This document shows, in pieces, positions 31,615 to 40,132 of a stretch of DNA of 64,000 nt. The number at the start of each line of letters is the position of its first letter. Within the stretch, counting starts at the first letter, position 1. Source of the DNA: Isochrysis galbana. Its lineage: Eukaryota > Haptophyta > Isochrysidales > Isochrysidaceae. Made by a program: the position numbers and the translations under genes. The DNA lies in contig CM030937.1 of assembly GCA_018136815.1 (NCBI GenBank), positions 814,553 through 878,552 on the forward strand, given 5' to 3'. The notes beneath the pieces are model-generated. The model had not been told where the DNA came from. It searched no databases and was given only the letters and a program-made list of their open reading frames with translations.

Positions 31615-33055
31615 TTAGGGAGAGGTAAAACAGGGAGGGCGGGAAGAGGGCGGGCGCACACGCGCGCGCGCGAGAGAGAGAGAGAGAGGAGAGGGAGAGA
31701 GGGAGAGAAAGACAGAGAGTGAGAGAGAGAGAGAGGAGAGGGAGAGAGGGAGAGAAAGACAGAGAGTGAGAGAGAGAGAGAGGAGAGGGAGAGAGGGAGA
31801 GAAAGACAGAGAGTGAGAGAGAGAGAGAGGAGAGGGAGAGAGGGAGAGAAAGACAGAGAGTGAGAGAGAGAGAGAGGAGAGGGAGAGAGGGAGAGAAAGA
31901 CAGAGAGTGAGAGAGAGAGAGAGGAGAGGGAGAGAGGGAGAGAAAGACAGAGAGTGAGAGAGAGAGAGAGGAGAGGGAGAGAGGGAGAGAAAGACAGAGA
32001 GTGAGAGAGAGAGAGAGGAGAGGGAGAGAGGGAGAGAAAGACAGAGAGTGAGAGAGAGAGAGAGGAGAGGGAGAGAGGGAGAGAAAGACAGAGAGTGAGA
32101 GAGAGAGAGAGGAGAGGGAGAGAGGGAGAGAAAGACAGAGAGTGAGAGAGAGAGAGAGGAGAGGGAGAGAGGGAGAGAAAGACAAAGAGTGAGAGAGAGA
32201 GAGAGGAGAGGGAGAGAGGGAGAGAAAGACAGAGAGTGAGAGAGAGAGAGAGGAGAGGGAGAGAGGGAGAGAAAGACAGAGAGTGAGAGAGAGAGAGAGG
32301 AGAGGGAGAGAGGGAGAGAAAGACAGAGAGTGAGAGAGAGAGAGAGGAGAGGGAGAGAGGGAGAGAAAGACAGAGAGTGAGAGAGAGAGAGAGGAGAGGG
32401 AGAGAGGGAGAGAAAGACAGAGAGTGAGAGAGAGAGAGAGGAGAGGGAGAGAGGGAGAGAAAGACAGAGAGTGAGAGAGAGAGAGAGGAGAGGGAGAGAG
32501 GGAGAGAAAGACAGAGAGTGAGAGAGAGAGAGAGGAGAGGGAGAGAGGGAGAGAAAGACAAAGAGTGAGAGAGAGAGAGAGGAGAGGGGAGAGAGGGAGA
32601 GAAAGACAGAGAGTGAGTGAGAGAGAGAGAGAGTGGGTGAGTGAGAGAGAGAGAGAGTGGGAGGGAGGGAGGGAGAGCGAGAGGGAGAGGTGAGCCAAGA
32701 CAAAAATTAAGGGAGAGAAGAGAAAATAGAAGAGAAGAGGCGAGGAGAGGTGACGTGAGAGAAGACAGAGGAGAGAGGAGGAGAGGAAAGAGGAGACGGC
32801 AGAGAGTAGAGAGCAGAGAACAACAGGGAGAAGAGAGGAGAGAGCAGAGAGGACAGAGAGGAGAGGCGAGAGAAGAGAGGAGAGAGGCGAAAGGCGAGAA
32901 GAGAGGGGAGAGAGGGGAGAGGGGAGAGAGGAGAGGGGAGAGAGAGGAGAGAGAGGAGAGAGAGGAGAGAGAGGAGAGAGAGGAGAGAGAGGAGAGAGAG
33001 GAGAGAGAGGAGAGAGGAGAGAGGAGAGAGGAGAGAGGAGAGGAGAGAGAGTTCG
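31615..33055 (+). repeat. GA-rich minisatellite, 47-bp unit, about 19-20 copies, with flanking GA tracts
   Basis: From about 31668 to 32620 a 47-bp purine-only-like unit (containing GAAAGACAGAGAGTGAGAG) repeats head to tail with very few differences: successive GACAGAGAG starts at 31711, 31758 and 31805. From 32620 to 33055 it passes into irregular GAGAGG runs. The plus strand is almost pure purine over 1.4 kb. It lies between the divergent starts of the ABCG-type gene (31515) and the glycosyltransferase (33231). Long Ser/Leu frames on the minus strand here are a by-product of the repeat. Confidence 0.95.
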
Positions 33056-33230
33056 GACAACATCGGACTGACCCGCGTTCACTTCGTCCCGAAAACAGAA
33101 GGAGGAAGAAAAGGAAAGAGAACAAGAGACAGACGGAAGGATACGCCCCTCTTCTTAAATCTGTTCATATTTCCTATGATTCTACCTCACATCCGACGGG
33201 AGGAGTGGGGTGCGCCCGCCGACGGGCGCG

Positions 33231-34682
33231 ATGGCGCGCCTGCTGGGCGCTACGCCGTCCGCGGGCGCGGCTCCGCCCACGCTGGGCGAGCTGCGCTTCG
33301 GCGTGGTCGCATTCGTCACGGATGAACCTGGAGGAGCGATCGGCCTCGCCGCCAGGCAGCTCTCGCCCACGCAGGGCTCGTTTGTGCTATGTGTGAGCCC
33401 ACCGAGCACGAGGGCGACAGTCCTGGCAATGGGTGCGCGCTGGGCCAACCTGACCGCGGCGGAGAGGGCGACGGATGAGTGGGCCTCACGCTACCGTCAT
33501 TCGTCAAGTAACGCTGCAGCCTACGAACGCTTCTGTCTCCGACGTTGGCTCATGCTCCACGAGGCACTTACGGGGATGCCAGACGTCCACCCGAACACCG
33601 CGGTCGCAGTGCTAGACAGCGACGTACTGCTATTTCGCGATGCTGGGCTTTGGCTTGGCGAACTGCAACGAGTCACAGCTCATCGGCACGCCCATGCGAC
33701 TGGGCTCTTCGGCGTTGCCTTCATGGTTTTGTCGCCAGAGGCGCTTTCGCGCTTCGCGAGGTACTTGCGCTGGTTATACCAGGGGTCCAACACACACCTC
33801 GCTACAGAGCTCGATCGCTTCGGGGTAGCCCGGCCGTTGAACGAGCTGCCTTCTCGTAGCCGGCGCGCCATGTCGCGTAAAATTGTTGTGCTCTCGAACC
33901 GCACTACCCCTGGGCACTACCGCCACTTTACCGATGTGCAGGCCATGCGCAGCTTCTGTACGCGCTCCAATGAGACCTCACTCGCCTCTGCCCTTAAACC
34001 TATCCGCTGCTCGGGTATTGGTTTTGGAAATCGTTGCCCAGATCCAGCATGCCGTGGCGCAGACTCGGATGTTCGCATGCGTATCTTCCGTCCGGAGCAG
34101 TCTTACGATCAACAAGTAGGAGGACCTTGCTCAACAGAATACCTTGCAATGGCAAGTCCGGGCTCGGTCATTATGTTCCGCGTCGAGACGGATCCATGGC
34201 CGCTTGGCGCGGGCGCTAGTGCTGCCAGCCCACTCAGAGCGATGATGGCGAGCAACCGTACAATGGCTGAGTGGTGGGCTTCCTCACTTCGCTGGAACGG
34301 CGGCCACTGGCTGGTGCCAAACAAAGATGGACAAATGCATCGGATCTGCCTCTCGCACATGCAGGGACCGGAGGCGAAAGCCTCCTTTATGGAACTGCTG
34401 GCAGCGCCGCGCGACGCATCTGGTGCAGCGGCTATAAATGAGTATGGTACGTCTACTATTGTGCGTGGGCATTCGAGCGCCGCGCACATCAAACCCGGGA
34501 CACATCAACATCATCGCCACCACCAAAGCCACAACAGCAGTGATCTGGTTGAGAGGAGGCCGATCCATGGTCAGCTACCACAGCCGCGTTCTCCACACTC
34601 GCACTCGCACTCGCACTCGCACTCGCACTCGCACTCGCACTCGCACCGCTCAGATGGCCATGCCCATGGCTTGCCAACGTAG
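33231..34682 (+). CDS. GT-A-type glycosyltransferase (nucleotide-diphospho-sugar transferase-like), 483 aa
   Basis: Probably transfers a sugar from a nucleotide donor to a glycan or protein. The key mark is LDSDVLLFRD with the DxD-type DSD at residues 129-131, which binds metal and nucleotide-sugar in GT-A enzymes. It is preceded by FCLRRWLMLHEAL and followed by a GLFGVAFMVLSPEAL segment, typical of algal families near the DxD-containing nucleotide-diphospho-sugar transferases. The C-terminus is His-rich with a (HS)n run at about 455-470 coded by an ACTCGC hexamer microsatellite. No signal anchor is seen at this start, so an upstream exon may be missing, or the enzyme is cytosolic. I chose the first ATG (33231); the open frame extends 21 bases further upstream without one. 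It is divergent from the ABCG-type gene. Confidence 0.65.
   Translation: MARLLGATPSAGAAPPTLGELRFGVVAFVTDEPGGAIGLAARQLSPTQGSFVLCVSPPSTRATVLAMGARWANLTAAERATDEWASRYRHSSSNAAAYERFCLRRWLMLHEALTGMPDVHPNTAVAVLDSDVLLFRDAGLWLGELQRVTAHRHAHATGLFGVAFMVLSPEALSRFARYLRWLYQGSNTHLATELDRFGVARPLNELPSRSRRAMSRKIVVLSNRTTPGHYRHFTDVQAMRSFCTRSNETSLASALKPIRCSGIGFGNRCPDPACRGADSDVRMRIFRPEQSYDQQVGGPCSTEYLAMASPGSVIMFRVETDPWPLGAGASAASPLRAMMASNRTMAEWWASSLRWNGGHWLVPNKDGQMHRICLSHMQGPEAKASFMELLAAPRDASGAAAINEYGTSTIVRGHSSAAHIKPGTHQHHRHHQSHNSSDLVERRPIHGQLPQPRSPHSHSHSHSHSHSHSHSHRSDGHAHGLPT
34594..34648 (+). repeat. ACTCGC hexamer microsatellite inside the glycosyltransferase
   Basis: About nine tandem copies of a 6-bp unit, translated as alternating His-Ser. 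In-frame length change is possible without disrupting the gene. Confidence 0.9.
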
Positions 34683-35890
34683 CACAATCGACCAGTGCGA
34701 TCGACGTCGATCATATAATTTCGTGTCCTGCGTGAGTGTTTAGGTTCGAGCGAGGGCGCAGTATGTAGCGTGGCGATTCGGGACGCATGTCGAATGTGTT
34801 GTAAAAATAGACACCTGAAGATTCGGGCTACCACCTAGAGCGTACACGGCACTATCTACCATTCCCATTCCATCGACACTGCCCTTAGCCCTTCCTATGC
34901 TATGCCTATCACTATCACTACTCGTGGTAGCCCGGGCTCACTCACTCTTTTTGACCACTACTTTCCATCTCCCCCGGGTGTCCAAGGATTCCGCAGGGTC
35001 CCCCCCTACCTGTCCCGGCAACTGCATCCCCTCTCCGACGACCCCCCACACACACACACACGAAAGGCAACGGCGTCGGTGAGTGATCCTCCTCCCCTGC
35101 TCCCCTGCCCGGCACGTGGCCGGTCTATTTTGGGAGTGGGAGTGGGAGAGCTTCAGTTTCAGGCGGGCGCGCGGGCGGCCGCTCGTCACGGGAAGGAATC
35201 AGAGTGGTGAATGCAGGTCGCATCTTTCTTAGAAACGCGGAGCTTCCGCGACGTCCGATCGAGCGTGATCGGTCAAAGAATGGCCTGGAGGTGGTGGGGA
35301 TGCAGAGCCCAGAGCTCTGGCGAGCAGGAGCAGGGTGGGGGGTCACGGGGTCACTGACTGGTAGGTCGCACGCTGGTTCTTAAGGGTCGCAAACACTCGT
35401 ATTGACCCATCCTGGCCCCTCGCACCGCAGGAATGCCTCGATTCGATCCAGGCCGACGCCCATGGCCATGGCCCGATTGACGTCGACAAGCGCAAGCGCT
35501 CGCTCGGACGCCTGGAGGTGCAACTCCTCACTCAAGTGGGCCCGTGCGGCGCGACGGACCGGTCGCGAGTTGTTGCAAGGTGCGCCACCCATTACGTGTG
35601 CCACTCCCAGTTGGGAGGCGAGTGCCTCGAGTTCCCTACTGGGGACTAGTTGCAGGCAGTAGGAGCCTTCTCTCTCTGGTAGGTCGGTGAGAGGGGAAGG
35701 GGGGGGGGGGGAGGGGGGGGGGCGAGGGGCGAGTGCTAAAAGACAGACCAGTTGTTTACGTTAGTGTTCTCGCCATATACTGTAATAATTCCCCGGTCCC
35801 AGGGGGTGCCCCTAGGGTTCCCGCCCGCCCTCCGCGCCCAGAGTTCCCCCGCGGAAAGAGTGAACGCACGGCGTGCACCTTCCTGGAAGT
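34683..35890. other. Intergenic, low-complexity and dispersed repeats
   Basis: 34800-34900 contains a repeat segment (CTGAAGATTC, GGGCTAC, CCTTAGCCCTTCC) that recurs in altered form at 36245-36310. 35700-35722 is a poly-G run. No gene is supported. Confidence 0.5.
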
Positions 35891-35895
35891 TGCTA

Positions 35896-36236
35896 TGCGC
35901 ACGCACGGCGCCCCCGCGGGGGGGGGGGGGGCGATGCACATCGCGCCGTGCCCATGCACGGCGTGCACAATGTGATTGCAAGTCATTACACGTGCTGCGT
36001 AAAGAAACGTCTCTTATATTGCACGTTTGCGTAGTTGTGTGTGGGCCTTAGTTAGGTGGTACGCAGATACGCAGATGGAAAAAGTCGGCATGCGCACGCA
36101 CGGCGTCTCCGCGGGGGGGCCGATGCACATCGCGCCGTGCCCAATGCACGGCGTGCACAATGTGATTGCAAGTCATCACAGGTGCTCCGTGAGAAATATC
36201 TATTGAACTGCATGTTTATGTAGTTGTCGGCCTTAG
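35896..36236 (+). repeat. Tandem duplication of a palindrome-rich unit (about 150-195 bp)
   Basis: Two units start ATGCGCACGCACGGCG at about 35895 and 36089. Each carries a GC hairpin (CCCCGCGGGG), then GCACGGCGTGCACAATGTG, then a GATTGCAAGTCAT segment and an AT-richer tail ending TGTAGTTGT or CGTAGTTGT. Parts of the same unit recur in rearranged order at 54580-54712. Confidence 0.75.
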
Positions 36237-36480
36237 AAAAAAAAACTTCTGAAGATTCTGGGCTACACACCTACTATTTGCGGGACTTCCCTTCGCTAAC
36301 TACATCGCCCTTATCTTCCCTCCCTCCACCTCTTCCCCTGCCCCCCTTCTTTCCTTTTTCCTCGGTTTCCGGGGTCCGGCCTCGGTGCACTACCTGAGGC
36401 CTGGTTCAGAGTGTGGGGTCCGGACAGGCTTTTTGGATTTGTCGTTGTTGTCGCGCGTGCCTGTCTGGTTTCGCTTTTAA

Positions 36481-37143
36481 GTCGCGTTCAGTCAAAAGAG
36501 GACCACAATCTGTTTTCTTTTTACGTTATGTGCGAAAACGCTAAGCGGACACAAAACACCAGTTCACACTACAGACGTCCCTTCCTCCAGACACCTGAGC
36601 ACAGACACTGTGGTCTATTTCCGTGACACAATCCTTGGTACCCAGCGAGCAGCATTTGCATGCACGCTAGTTCATCACGGTCGGTATCAAGCTGTTTTTG
36701 AAGAAAAGTAGACATCACGTGACATGGTCCTTCGTGCTCGGCTGCTTTGTGGCTCCTTTGTCCGCATACAGTGGAGTACCTCGGCGTGGCCGCGGAGCAT
36801 GCTGCAAAGTCTCTCTGACTGTGACTTGGTCTGAAATATTCGCGGGGAAGGGGGCAGGAGGAAGGGGCTCCTCTGCTACACGTCTGTGCGCAAGCATCTG
36901 CGGAGACACCTGGTCCAGAAGAAACCTTGCCGAATGTGGCCACGGGGGGGAGGAGGAGGGGCAGGCGGAGACGGTGGAGCCGAGGGCGGAGGCGGAGGGG
37001 GCACCACAGGGCACAGGGGCACCGCGACGGGTAGCGTCTCTCTCTTATAATTTTAACAAGATCTAATGTTAAACAACTACAATACAACTGTGGACATTTG
37101 ATCGCTCAATTCTACTGATGTCCCACTATTGACGGAACGACAC
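36481..37143 (+). mobile_element. MITE-like non-autonomous DNA transposon, copy 1 (663 bp)
   Basis: Left end GTCGCGTTCAGTCAAAAGAG and right end ATTGACGGAACGACAC form imperfect terminal inverted repeats (CGTTCCGTCAA core). The last about 70 bp (TGTGGACATTTGATCGC, TGATGTCCCAC) match the right end of the element at 54362-54787. No transposase is seen and no clear target duplication. The 3' end of the LINE at 37.2 kb lies directly beside its right end. Confidence 0.7.
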
Positions 37144-37147
37144 CTTT

Positions 37148-39370
37148 GTCTGTCTAGGTCGTGGCCAGGTTCCTTGTCTCTAGCAGCAGCTTTGAGTGGT
37201 GTGGTGGTGTTTCAATCTTCTTTGTTCCCTTGGTCCTTGGTCCCCTCGACAACGTGTGCGATCCTCAGCTTGGTAGCTAGTTCCACTAGTTCCGCGCTGG
37301 GCTTTAGTCTTTAGTCCGCCCTTGTCGTTTTTATTGAAAACGGGTCTCAGGTCGTTTATATCTATCCTTTTCTTAGGCTGTCTTCCCATGCCCGCTTGGG
37401 CGGTTCTCGCCGAGTCGGTTTCTTGTGCGAAGAGGAGTGCTTTGCTGAGCGTGGTGTACCTCTCTACTACTCTCATTAGTATCGTTTCTTCCGAGAAGTT
37501 AATGCCGTCGTAATGTATTCTGTAGAAGTCCGTGATTATGTATCTCCACGCTAGGAGGTATAGTACGTATATCGCTTTCGGGGCGTCTCCCCTCGGGTAG
37601 ATGAATAGGTTGTCTATTATGGTTTCTTCTCCGCTCCTTCCTATCTTGGGTGAGAAGCGTGCGACTTTATTCAGCTTGTCTAGGATATTGGTTATCCCGG
37701 GGCATTCTCCTAGGTGCGTCGAGGATTCGTCTGTCTCCCCACATATGCGGCACGTATTGGCTCTGTCTGGGAATCGGTTGTACGTGCCCACTCGCCTGTG
37801 TGTAATGTGTTTGAAGTGTAGATGTATGTCCCGCGCCGTTACCATTGGTGAGGTGTATAGCTTCGCCAGGTGCGCCCATGTGTCCTCGGGTATTTGGAGT
37901 TTTTCCTCCCATTTGGTCGGCCCTATGAGGCGCTTGCGTTTGCGGTCCTTTCTCTGGAGGGCTTCGGTTAGGTGTTCTACTTCAGTGCCGTCCAGCGGCG
38001 TTTTTTCGTCTAGCGTGTACTCGTCCGCTAGCGGGTATTCTAGTCTTTTGTTGGTTTTGTAACCTTCCCCCCATTGTGCTGGTGGGTATGTGTCTAGGTT
38101 CATGGGTGCGGTGGGTAGTCCTCTCCCGATTATAGGTGTGCCCAGGTATGAGAGCTCCGCCTCATACCATCTTCCCTTGATGTTCGCGTAGTATTCTCCG
38201 TCTATCGTTATCCTTATTTCGGGCTTTGGTTCTTCCGGGTCGTGTCGGTTGTCGGTTGTCTCGCGCTGTGGAGGCGCGCTTTCCGTTACTGACGCGTTGA
38301 CCACCTTCGTTAGTGTCGCCGTGGCGTGGCTAACTAGTGTACCCCATGTTTCCAAGAACTTGTCTCTCGGGATGTATTCCCCCTGAAATTGTATGTACGT
38401 GTCGTTGTTTCTGAGGTATTGCGCGCATTCTTCGCTGCTATAGGGCGTGTTCGCTTCTTGGTCTTTAAATACGTTGTGAATGGCGTTGCATTCTAGCTTG
38501 TTCCATAGCTTCGCCCACGTGGGGTTCAGCTTGGGGCCCGGGTGCGTTGGGCTACCCCACATGGGTTGTGAGAGTGCTCCCTCCCTGCTTAGTTTCAGGG
38601 ATGTGAGTTCTAGTTCGCGTATGTTGTTTAACGCCTGTTTCCAGAACGCAGGGAGTTTGCTAGCGCCCGCTATTCCGTCGGTGAGTTTGTTCGTGGGGAT
38701 TGTCGAGAGAACCGCTGCCCTTCCCAGGTTTGTGCGACAGAACCAAGCGTCTAGCACTTGCTTCCATTGTGCTTGGCGCGCGTCTAGATAATTTAGGATC
38801 CATTTGGCCTGTAGTGCTTTGACGTGGTTGTCCCAGTCTAGCAGACCCAGCCCCATATGGGGCCCTTTCTCCTTGGTGTTTTTAATTGGGATTTCTGGGT
38901 GTTTCACCCATTGTAGTCTCCGACCGGTGTGAGCGTTTGTCCATAGGATTCTGTCCACGGATCTTTTTACCGCTGAGTGAAACGATCTCGGGGCTGCAAG
39001 AGTTTGAAGCCAGTATCTAGGAATGGAGTATATGAGGAAGTTAGCTACCTTTGTTTTCCCGTGTATAGATAGATTATTCGTTATCGGTGCGTATATATCG
39101 TGGTTTTTTTCTCTATTTTGTCGGCTAGTTTGCGCCAGAACTCTTTGATGGCTTGGGGTCCCCCTAGGGGGACTCCCAAGATGGTTGCGTATTCGCTCCT
39201 TTTCAGCCATTTGTATCTTTGGAAGCTCGCGGGTGGGCGTTTTCTCTTCAGGGAGCCCATCCTCAGTCCCTCAAACTTTTGGTCGTTGGGTTTGCCACAC
39301 GAGGCCCCCCCCCCCGGGGGGGGGGGGGGAGCTTGGGGCTTGGGCAGGGTGGCAGGGCCGCGCATGTAGC
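37148..39370 (-). mobile_element. 5'-truncated LINE (non-LTR retrotransposon)
   Basis: Minus-strand remnant of a LINE ORF2 beginning in the RT thumb region and running to the C-terminal zinc motif. 3' untranslated sequence extends to about 37148. 5' truncation is usual for LINE insertions. Short LINE fragments with the same protein sequence occur at 3490-3690 (+) and 63225-63641 (-), so the family has several copies here. Confidence 0.85.
37180..39210 (-). CDS. LINE ORF2 C-terminal part (RT thumb to CCHC zinc motif), 676-codon open frame
   Basis: Element-encoded. Upstream in another frame (39365-39081) are ILGVPLGGPQAIKEFW and KLADKIEK, the end of the LINE RT domain, so one frame change separates the two parts. 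The long frame has LSIHGKTKVANFLIYSIPRY (thumb), then GLGLLDWDNHVKALQAKWIL, and near the end FKHITHRRVGTYNRF followed by CRICGETDESSTHLGECPG, a zf-RVT type C-x2-C-x8-H-x3-C motif. The catalytic RT palm and the endonuclease are absent, so the copy is dead. The ATG is arbitrary. Confidence 0.8.
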   Translation of the reverse strand: MAEKERIRNHLGSPPRGTPSHQRVLAQTSRQNREKNHDIYAPITNNLSIHGKTKVANFLIYSIPRYWLQTLAAPRSFHSAVKRSVDRILWTNAHTGRRLQWVKHPEIPIKNTKEKGPHMGLGLLDWDNHVKALQAKWILNYLDARQAQWKQVLDAWFCRTNLGRAAVLSTIPTNKLTDGIAGASKLPAFWKQALNNIRELELTSLKLSREGALSQPMWGSPTHPGPKLNPTWAKLWNKLECNAIHNVFKDQEANTPYSSEECAQYLRNNDTYIQFQGEYIPRDKFLETWGTLVSHATATLTKVVNASVTESAPPQRETTDNRHDPEEPKPEIRITIDGEYYANIKGRWYEAELSYLGTPIIGRGLPTAPMNLDTYPPAQWGEGYKTNKRLEYPLADEYTLDEKTPLDGTEVEHLTEALQRKDRKRKRLIGPTKWEEKLQIPEDTWAHLAKLYTSPMVTARDIHLHFKHITHRRVGTYNRFPDRANTCRICGETDESSTHLGECPGITNILDKLNKVARFSPKIGRSGEETIIDNLFIYPRGDAPKAIYVLYLLAWRYIITDFYRIHYDGINFSEETILMRVVERYTTLSKALLFAQETDSARTAQAGMGRQPKKRIDINDLRPVFNKNDKGGLKTKAQRGTSGTSYQAEDRTRCRGDQGPREQRRLKHHHTTQSCC

Positions 39371-40132
39371 AACCGGTCCGCCTATCAGAAGACGATCTAT
39401 CGGCGATCCCGTCTGGAAGGGGAATCGCACCATAACGGAAACGAGGGGCAATCCTGCCGTACAGGATTCCAAAAGACCTATCGAATAAGACGAAAGACGA
39501 AAGAAGTGCGGTGTGCCTAAGGCTAAGGGGGAGATGCGAAGAGATTGCAAATTAAACCTGATTCTGATTGCAATCACTGAAGTAGATAGAGAAACGCGGA
39601 GAAGACAGCGAATTAAACCTATTTACGAGGCGCCTAGGACTAGGAGGAAGAAAGGTGGGAAACTTCCCTTCTCCCTTCTCTTCGAGAGTAAGAGAGAGGG
39701 CGCTCCACTACCCAAGATCCCATGCGTCCAAGCGAAGCTTTTGACCGAGACCGAGAGGAAGCAGCAAATTATAACGATAAATACCGAGCGACGAAGAGAA
39801 GCCTAACGAGTGTCGATTCGCGAATGCGACAGGGGGGGGGGGGGGGCGCTAGGTGAGCGCTACGACAATAAGAAACAAGAAACCACCCCCCAGCGGCTTT
39901 GACCGGGATAAGAAACTCGAGATAAGAAACCTCCCGGGCGGAGCCCGAGGGGACAAGAAAGCTTTAGAAGCTTTTCACTCCTGTTTTCTTAATGGTGCAC
40001 CCATACTGTAGTAGTCTGTGATCATGTGCCATGTGATCATCCATTACCCCCCCCCCCTCTTCCCCCCCCCCCCCCCCCCCCCCCCCCCCTTCCGGTACTT
40101 CCCCCCCTGCAGTGGCCGAACCGTTCGATCCG
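39371..40132. other. Intergenic, repeats and homopolymer tracts
   Basis: 39300-39330 and 39832-39846 are C/G homopolymer runs. About 39818-39836 (GATTCGCGAATGCGACAGG) resembles the end of the dispersed repeat at 55570 and 63768. 40046-40090 is a long C tract with one T-rich break, followed at 40106-40111 by CTGCAG, which together look like a splice acceptor in front of the WD40 frame. No gene is assigned. Confidence 0.5.

Noticed and set aside
31711-32609. CRISPR-like array
   Set aside because: Units are directly tandem with no spacers, in a eukaryotic sequence.
31161-33125. Very long Ser/Leu-rich minus-strand frames over the GA tract
   Set aside because: They are produced by a 47-bp purine repeat read on the other strand. 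They have no domain and overlap the start of the ABC transporter gene.
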